Positions 7,579 through 11,014 of a DNA stretch of 11,014 nucleotides are shown piece by piece. The notes under the pieces are model-generated. The model made no database searches, was not told where the DNA came from, and saw only the letters and a program-made list of their open reading frames with translations. Position 1 is the stretch's first letter; the number at the start of each line of letters is the position of its first letter. This DNA comes from Flavobacteriaceae bacterium (lineage in GTDB: Bacteria; Bacteroidota; Bacteroidia; Flavobacteriales; Weeksellaceae). Position numbers and translations under genes: made by a program. The stretch covers positions 1 to 11,014 of the forward strand of contig JAITOO010000096.1 of assembly GCA_031289875.1 (NCBI GenBank), in the 5' to 3' direction.

Positions 7579-8783
7579 ACTTATTAGCCAATAACAGCAG
7601 CAACAACTTCGAACAATGTATCAAATGTACCATTTGTACAGTGTATTGTCCTGTGTCTAAGGTGAATCCGGACTATCCGGGACCCAAACAGGCAGGTCCC
7701 GACGGCGAGCGTTTAAGGCTGAAAAATCCTGATTTTTTCGATGAATCGCTGAAATATTGCATCAACTGTAAACGCTGCGAGGTGGTGTGTCCGTCAAATG
7801 TGAAAATCGGAGACATTATACAAATGGCGCGCATTAATTACAGCAAGAAAAAACCGATATTGCGCGATGCGATTTTAAGCCACACCGATTTCATGGGGTC
7901 TTTAGCAACGCCTTTTGCCCCAATTGTGAATGCGGTTACGGATTTGAAACCGATGAAAAAAATTTTGGATTCTGCGCTAAAAATCGACCGCAGACGGACT
8001 TTACCGAAATATTCTTTCGGAACTTTCACCAACTGGTACAAAAAAATCTCCGAAGAACAAAAGAAATTTCCGAAGCAAGTGGCTTATTTTCACGGCTGTT
8101 ACGTGAATTATAACAATCCTCAATTGGGCAAAGACCTTATCAAAGTTTTCAACGCTTTGAACATCGGCGTACAGTTGTTGGAAAAAGAAAAATGTTGCGG
8201 TATTGCATTGATTTCCAATGGTTACATCGATACGGCAAAGAGAAATGGGAAAGTCAATAGGGCTTCCATTCAAAAATCGGTAGAACAGGGCATTTCCGTA
8301 GTTGGAACTTCGTCTTCGTGTATGTTTACGTTGAGAGATGAATATCCTCATCTGCTTGATATTGAAAATTCTACAATCAAAAATCGGTTGGAATTAGCCA
8401 CACGTTACATTTACCGTCTGCTGACGACAACGGACACGAAATTCGAAATTAATTCCGAAAAACGCATAAAAGTTGCCTATCACGTGCCATGCCACATGGA
8501 AAAACTTGGCTGGGGCTACTATTCTATGGAATTGATGAAATTGATTCCCAATATTGAATTGATAGAATTGGACTCTATATGTTGCGGAATTGCAGGAACT
8601 TACGGATTTAAAAAGGAAAATTACGAGTTTTCTCAGAAAATAGGCGCACCGTTGTTTGCGCAGATTGAAGCGAGCGGGGCAGATGTAATTGCTTCTGATT
8701 GTGAAACTTGTAAATGGCAAATAGAAATGTCCACAACAAAAAAGTGCGAACATCCCCTAAGTATTTTGGCAAGCGTACTATAA
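7575..8783 (+). CDS. glpC: Anaerobic glycerol-3-phosphate dehydrogenase subunit C
   Basis: At 402 residues this matches GlpC (396 in E. coli). Two [4Fe-4S] motifs lie at the N-terminus: C15, C18, C21, C25 (CIKCTICTVYCP) and C62, C65, C68, C72 (CINCKRCEVVCP). Two cysteine-rich CCG domains follow: C175 with C207-C208 (KCCGIA), and C306 with C336-C337 (ICCGIAGTYG), plus C376 and C379 near the end. CCG domains of this type, shared with heterodisulfide reductase subunits, hand electrons to membrane quinone. Although GlpC is described as the membrane-anchoring subunit, no long transmembrane helix is evident, so attachment is probably peripheral. It is the last gene of the operon; no intrinsic terminator is visible in the 22 bases before the convergent neighbour. 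Confidence 0.94.
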   Translation: MNLLANNSSNNFEQCIKCTICTVYCPVSKVNPDYPGPKQAGPDGERLRLKNPDFFDESLKYCINCKRCEVVCPSNVKIGDIIQMARINYSKKKPILRDAILSHTDFMGSLATPFAPIVNAVTDLKPMKKILDSALKIDRRRTLPKYSFGTFTNWYKKISEEQKKFPKQVAYFHGCYVNYNNPQLGKDLIKVFNALNIGVQLLEKEKCCGIALISNGYIDTAKRNGKVNRASIQKSVEQGISVVGTSSSCMFTLRDEYPHLLDIENSTIKNRLELATRYIYRLLTTTDTKFEINSEKRIKVAYHVPCHMEKLGWGYYSMELMKLIPNIELIELDSICCGIAGTYGFKKENYEFSQKIGAPLFAQIEASGADVIASDCETCKWQIEMSTTKKCEHPLSILASVL

Positions 8784-8805
8784 CGGACTGCGACTTGCGT
8801 AAACC

Positions 8806-9765
8806 TCATAAAATATATTTAAATCTCTGTTGTATTTTCACAAGAAAATAAGTTAATAGTGTGGATAGCAGAATGGTTGCTATTACAGCCGGCGTACGGC
8901 TCAATACTGTAAATTTTAAAAAGCGCAATACAAAAATATGTGTCAAATAAATACCTGTAGAATACATTGATAATGTTTTACGCTTTGAATAATACTTCAA
9001 GTTTGAGGTGTATAAGAATAGCAGTGGACAAAGAAAATATAAACTGAACAATATGTCAAAGCCTTTTTTACCATGTGTATAATTGAAACAAGCTTCAACA
9101 ATTAATAAAAAAACACTTGCAAGTAATAGAACTGTCCAATTCTTATATCTTTTTGTGATTTTGTATTTATTTATAAAATACCCTGTTACTACAAAAGGAA
9201 AACACAAAAACAGCCCATTTCTATAAGCGCTCTCAAATTTATAGAGAGGATTAAATATCTCTGTAAAATTATAATTTCTGTTGTATTGGAGAAATAATCC
9301 GGAAAACGCGCAGAGTATAGCGATAAATAACAAATACTGAAATTTCAAATTCCGTATACACCATAAAAGCACAAATGCTTCTACAGCGCCTATGAGATAC
9401 CATAAATGCCAATATCCAAATATTAAGTTTTCCAATGTGATTTTGTAATTCAGAGAAAACCAAAACTTAAAATAGACGACCATCCATATCAAATACAAAA
9501 GAAATAATCGTTTTATCCATTTCTGAAATTGTTTTTTTGTTTGAATTTCAAAGAAGTAAAAACCACTTATTATCAGAAATATAGGGACAGCGATTCTTGC
9601 CAAGCCATGAACGAAAATGTAAGACAAGAAAGGAGAAAAATCACTAAAAATAGAACCATGCATTCCTACAACCAAAAAAGACAATATTAATTTCAAAATA
9701 TCTATGGATAAATTTCTTTCTTTTTGTGTTTTATCTGTCTGGTTTTCAATCATTTTACTTTTCAT
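8806..9765 (-). CDS. Acyltransferase family 3 membrane protein
   Basis: The 319-residue protein is very hydrophobic, with about 9-10 predicted membrane spans, and fits the acyltransferase-3 family that adds acetyl or other acyl groups to sugars, lipids or cell-wall components. Family features are RNLSIDILKLILSFLVVGMH (17-36, with His36), Arg57 before FLIISGFYFF (63-72), GYWHLWYLIG (117-126) and GIYLTHIFVL (271-280). It is shorter than many members, and the acceptor cannot be predicted. It converges on glpC and has a long non-coding upstream region with a strong promoter-like site about 270 bases away. It is AT-rich, with many Phe, Leu, Ile and Tyr codons, and has no functional link to its neighbours, so it may be a later insertion. 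A start at the second Met (9753) is also possible. Confidence 0.85.
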   Translation of the reverse strand: MKSKMIENQTDKTQKERNLSIDILKLILSFLVVGMHGSIFSDFSPFLSYIFVHGLARIAVPIFLIISGFYFFEIQTKKQFQKWIKRLFLLYLIWMVVYFKFWFSLNYKITLENLIFGYWHLWYLIGAVEAFVLLWCIRNLKFQYLLFIAILCAFSGLFLQYNRNYNFTEIFNPLYKFESAYRNGLFLCFPFVVTGYFINKYKITKRYKNWTVLLLASVFLLIVEACFNYTHGKKGFDILFSLYFLCPLLFLYTSNLKYYSKRKTLSMYSTGIYLTHIFVLRFLKFTVLSRTPAVIATILLSTLLTYFLVKIQQRFKYIL

Positions 9766-9800
9766 TTTAAGAATTTTACACTTCTACCTCTTAAACTAAA

Positions 9801-9891
9801 ATAAAAAAAAGTGCAAACTATTTTGTTGATTGCTTATTAACTTCTCGTTGCTCTACCAAAACCATCATACCTATATAAGCACAAAATAGTT
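9801..9891 (-). ncRNA. Structured leader or small-RNA 3' end: inverted repeat plus T-tract
   Basis: AACTATTTTGT at 9816-9826 is the exact reverse complement of ACAAAATAGTT at 9881-9891. Just inside it, TGCTTAT at 9831-9837 pairs with ATAAGCA at 9875-9881 after a 4-base bulge. Together this gives a stem of about 17 pairs closing a 37-base apical region. On the minus strand the stem is followed within five bases by nine T residues (9802-9810). Read that way it is terminator-like, lying between the promoter at 10033-10065 and the acyltransferase start at 9765. It could end a free RNA of about 225 bases or act as an attenuator in the acyltransferase leader. No known riboswitch class is recognised. 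Confidence 0.4.
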
Positions 9892-10032
9892 CATATCCAA
9901 AGACGTGAACTTTCGCAACTTATTCTCGGTACCTTCAGAAATTGATAGATTTTTGAGAAGTGAGAATAAAGAGCTAAAAGCTCAATTTTTATATTTTTAT
10001 TACATACATGACTATTATTTCACATTGAAGCA

Positions 10033-10065
10033 CAAAGTTAAAAAAATATTTGTGATATAAACAAA
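10033..10065 (-). promoter_or_regulatory. Strong Bacteroidota-type promoter
   Basis: On the minus strand TTTG (10065-10062) is followed after 21 bases by TAACTTTG (10040-10033), matching both the -33 and -7 consensus elements at near-standard spacing. It is the best promoter match in the window. It points toward the acyltransferase gene, whose ATG is about 260 bases beyond the predicted start site. It begins 24 bases from the -7 side past the stop of the small ORF at 10089-10250, so it serves what lies downstream and not that ORF. Confidence 0.6.
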
Positions 10066-10088
10066 GATAGTTGATTTTCGGGTGCAAA

Positions 10089-10250
10089 TCAAATTGTCGC
10101 CTCACTTAAGCCGCCATATTCATAGGCTTTGTTTGTTTCAAAGGTTTTTACAAACATTAGGGTGTCGGGGTCGGGTATCAAAGGGTGGTTAATCTGTGAA
10201 TAAGAGGCTGTGCTTATTATCAATGTCAGTATTAAAATTATTTTTTTCAT
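10089..10250 (-). CDS. Small predicted secreted peptide (53 aa), unknown function
   Basis: The frame starts ATG at 10250 and ends TGA at 10089-10091. It reads MKKIILILTLIISTASYSQI and then 33 more residues ending LSEATI. The N-terminus is a textbook signal peptide: two lysines, a hydrophobic core at about 4-13, and a STASYSQ end where signal peptidase I would cut around residue 18, a form common in Bacteroidota exported proteins. The mature part would be only about 35 residues, containing LIPDPDTLMF and TNKAYEYGG, and I do not recognise it. It may be a real small exported peptide or the surviving 5' end of a larger gene. No ribosome binding site is clear, which is usual in this phylum. Confidence 0.5.
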   Translation of the reverse strand: MKKIILILTLIISTASYSQINHPLIPDPDTLMFVKTFETNKAYEYGGLSEATI

Positions 10251-10265
10251 CTTTTTGTTGTACTT

Positions 10266-10289
10266 AAAAAAAGGCTGCCCTTAGAGCAA
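10266..10289 (-). terminator. Candidate intrinsic terminator
   Basis: On the minus strand TTGCTC (10289-10284), loop TAA, GGGCAG (10280-10275) can form a six-pair stem including two G-U pairs. It is followed by CC and seven T residues (10272-10266). It sits 18 bases after the stop of the interrupted frame at 10308-10560 and before the small ORF at 10250. The stem is short, so this is tentative. Confidence 0.35.
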
Positions 10290-10307
10290 CTTTTTATGCC
10301 AAAATAT

Positions 10308-10560
10308 TTACTGCACTTTAGTAAGTGTCATGCTAACAAGTGGTACTCTTGGCAGTCTGTTATCGCTGGCGCAGGGAGTGCCTTGCTCATCCTATTGTTC
10401 CGAAGATTTGTATGAGTAAAGCAATTTACCTCCGTTTAAGTTGAGCCAGATATGGTCTGTACGGCGGCAGGGTCGTTCAGGGTCGTTTACTACCATCAGA
10501 TAATACTTTTCTGCAAAAGTTCTTCCCAATATCGGCTAAAACTTATTTTGAGGTGCCATG
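10308..10560 (-). pseudogene. Interrupted reading frame with two in-frame TAG codons
   Basis: One minus-strand frame starts with ATG at 10559 (MAPQNKF), meets TAG at 10536-10538, then continues with protein-like sequence. PILGRTFAEKYYLMVVNDPE is followed by TDHIWLNLNGGKLLYSYKSS and EQ, then a second TAG. After it comes DEQGTPCASDN and PRVPLVSMTLTKVQ, ending at TAA (10308-10310). The composition between the stops is that of a real soluble protein rather than a random frame, and a terminator-like hairpin follows. I do not recognise the family. The likeliest reading is a decayed gene or gene fragment; readthrough of TAG is possible but unsupported. The other strand of the same stretch also has a short open frame, which lowers certainty. 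Confidence 0.35.
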
Positions 10561-10580
10561 AAAAAAATCGATTAACTTTG
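10547..10580 (+). promoter_or_regulatory. Candidate promoter of the transposase fragment
   Basis: TTTG at 10547-10550 is followed after 22 bases by TAACTTTG at 10573-10580, a full TAnnTTTG match. The predicted transcript would start about ten bases later, just ahead of the open frame at 10591. It overlaps the start of the interrupted frame on the opposite strand. Confidence 0.45.
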
Positions 10581-10662
10581 TCTGTTATAAAAACAGAAAA
10601 CAAAGGGACGAAACCGAAAGGAACGCCAGTGCGTAGATACTCTGTTTTTGACAGTAAGCAGC

Positions 10663-10809
10663 ATGCTTGTACCGGCGCACGTGTTGGAGCATTTTGAAAG
10701 ATGGGATGCACACGAATACAAAGATAGATGGGTCATAGAGATGCGCGAAAAGGAGGGTCTGATACCATCAGAACTGTCAGAATATGACGACATTGTATTC
10801 GATGGTTAA
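10663..10809 (+). pseudogene. Truncated transposase N-terminal region (ISAon1-like)
   Basis: From the ATG at 10663 the frame reads MLVPAHVLEHFERWDAHEYK, then a short stretch with WVIEMREKEGLIPSEL and DDIVFDG before TAA at 10807-10809 (48 codons). The pattern LxPxxxLxxFE, then a hydrophobic strand, then EKxxxIPSEL resembles the N-terminal protein of ISAon1-type insertion sequences of Bacteroidota. There it continues for another 60 or so residues with an RRRW-type segment, missing here. The frame is open upstream to 10591 without an ATG (containing RKERQCVDTLFLTVSS), so the true start may be earlier with a non-ATG codon. No second transposase gene or terminal inverted repeats are visible. The family call rests on remembered patterns, so it is moderate. 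Confidence 0.5.
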
Positions 10810-10987
10810 GACGATTAATAAAAACGAAAATCCTTTTGATTCTATTATAGCAGGATTAAAAGCAAATCCCCAAAGAACATATTACACAACTCATAAAAAA
10901 CTTTTAACATTTGTTTTTTCGTTCATGAAAATTTTTAAAAGATTTAAAGTAACTTCGCACTTTAAAATTCAACCTCAATAAACAAAA
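10810..10987. other. AT-rich spacer at the right end
   Basis: This stretch lies between the transposase fragment and the possible new gene. An open frame covers it on the plus strand (10784-10981), but it is Lys/Phe-rich, starts inside the transposase fragment and has no recognisable feature. A weak -7-like TAACTTCG at 10950-10957 lies 30 bases before the ATG at 10988. Confidence 0.4.
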
Positions 10988-11014
10988 ATGATTTATTTGT
11001 TTTTAAGCATTATT
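10988..11014 (+). CDS. Start of a possible membrane protein gene (cut by window edge)
   Basis: Only nine codons are present, MIYLFLSII, a hydrophobic start typical of a multi-span membrane protein. A TAACTTCG -7-like element lies 30 bases upstream. The start resembles EamA-type transporters of Bacteroidota, but nine residues cannot decide that. Confidence 0.35.

Larger units (their letters stand above)
9766..10088. other. Non-coding region upstream of the acyltransferase gene
   Basis: No protein-like frame is seen on either strand. The region holds a strong minus-strand promoter-like site, a large inverted repeat and a T-tract on the minus strand, each listed separately. A smaller inverted repeat, TTATTCTC/GAGAATAA, lies at 9920-9927 and 9962-9969. 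A short GAGCT-AAA-AGCTC hairpin at 9971-9983 is followed by a T-rich run on the plus strand, a weak terminator-like site with no obvious gene to terminate. Confidence 0.6.

Noticed and set aside
9971..9983. GAGCT-AAA-AGCTC hairpin with following T-rich run as a plus-strand terminator
   Set aside because: The stem is only five pairs, the T-run is interrupted, and no plus-strand gene precedes it.
10296..10415. Plus-strand frame of 39 residues starting MPKYLLHFSK with a hydrophobic segment
   Set aside because: It lies antisense to the more protein-like interrupted frame, is short, and has no promoter or ribosome binding site. It cannot be fully excluded.
10452..10697. Plus-strand 81-codon frame starting MVCTAAGSF
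   Set aside because: It crosses the promoter and overlaps the transposase fragment in another frame; no recognisable domain.
10496..10793. Minus-strand open frames opposite the transposase fragment
   Set aside because: They are antisense to the recognisable transposase frame and show no motif of their own.
10784..10981. Plus-strand 65-codon frame starting MTTLYSMVKT
   Set aside because: It begins inside the transposase fragment in a different frame, is Lys/Phe-rich as expected of AT-rich spacer, and overlaps the likely promoter of the gene at 10988. A real small protein is possible but unsupported.

Overview
The window looks like a chromosomal segment of an AT-rich member of the Bacteroidota. 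Three things point there: several promoter-like sites of the Bacteroidota type (-7 TAnnTTTG, sometimes with a TTTG about 21 bases upstream), weak or absent Shine-Dalgarno sequences, and a block of CCCCTCCAAAGGAGGGG-type intergenic palindromes. The organism apparently uses anaerobic-type glycerol-3-phosphate oxidation. Species cannot be told from the sequence alone.

Layout. (1) 1-272, minus: the first 90 codons of a DNA methyltransferase, cut by the window edge, with its own promoter-like -7 box. (2) 273-940: no gene. This is a repeat block with five G/C-rich palindromes and two long tandem units of 155 and 182 bp, whose length difference is exactly three copies of a 9-bp repeat. (3) 941-4354, minus: a tight three-gene cluster in transcription order of circularly permuted ATP-grasp protein, alpha-E protein and transglutaminase-like protein. 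This is a known but functionally unresolved predicted peptide/amide-ligase system. (4) 4355-4667: divergent intergenic region with candidate promoters on both strands. (5) 4668-8783, plus: a complete glpA-glpB-glpC operon with overlapping genes, encoding the three-subunit anaerobic glycerol-3-phosphate dehydrogenase. (6) 8806-9765, minus: a membrane acyltransferase-3 family protein, convergent with glpC. (7) 9766-11014: about 1.25 kb of mostly broken or non-coding DNA. It holds a strong minus-strand promoter and a large inverted repeat followed by a T-tract (a leader or small RNA candidate), a 53-codon signal-peptide ORF, a minus-strand reading frame interrupted by two TAG codons, a truncated transposase N-terminal region with a promoter-like site, and the first nine codons of a possible new gene at the right edge.

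How the genes work together. GlpA oxidises glycerol-3-phosphate to dihydroxyacetone phosphate with GlpB, and GlpC carries electrons through iron-sulfur centres to membrane quinone. The ATP-grasp/alpha-E/transglutaminase genes are almost certainly one transcription unit (23-bp gap, then a 14-bp overlap) and probably act on one peptide or protein substrate, which is not visible here. The outer parts (repeat block and methyltransferase on the left, IS and gene fragments on the right) look like the variable parts of the window. The most unusual signals are the 9-bp variable array inside a long tandem repeat, the Gln-ended tail of the transglutaminase, the structured leader/ncRNA candidate upstream of the acyltransferase, and the two-TAG reading frame.
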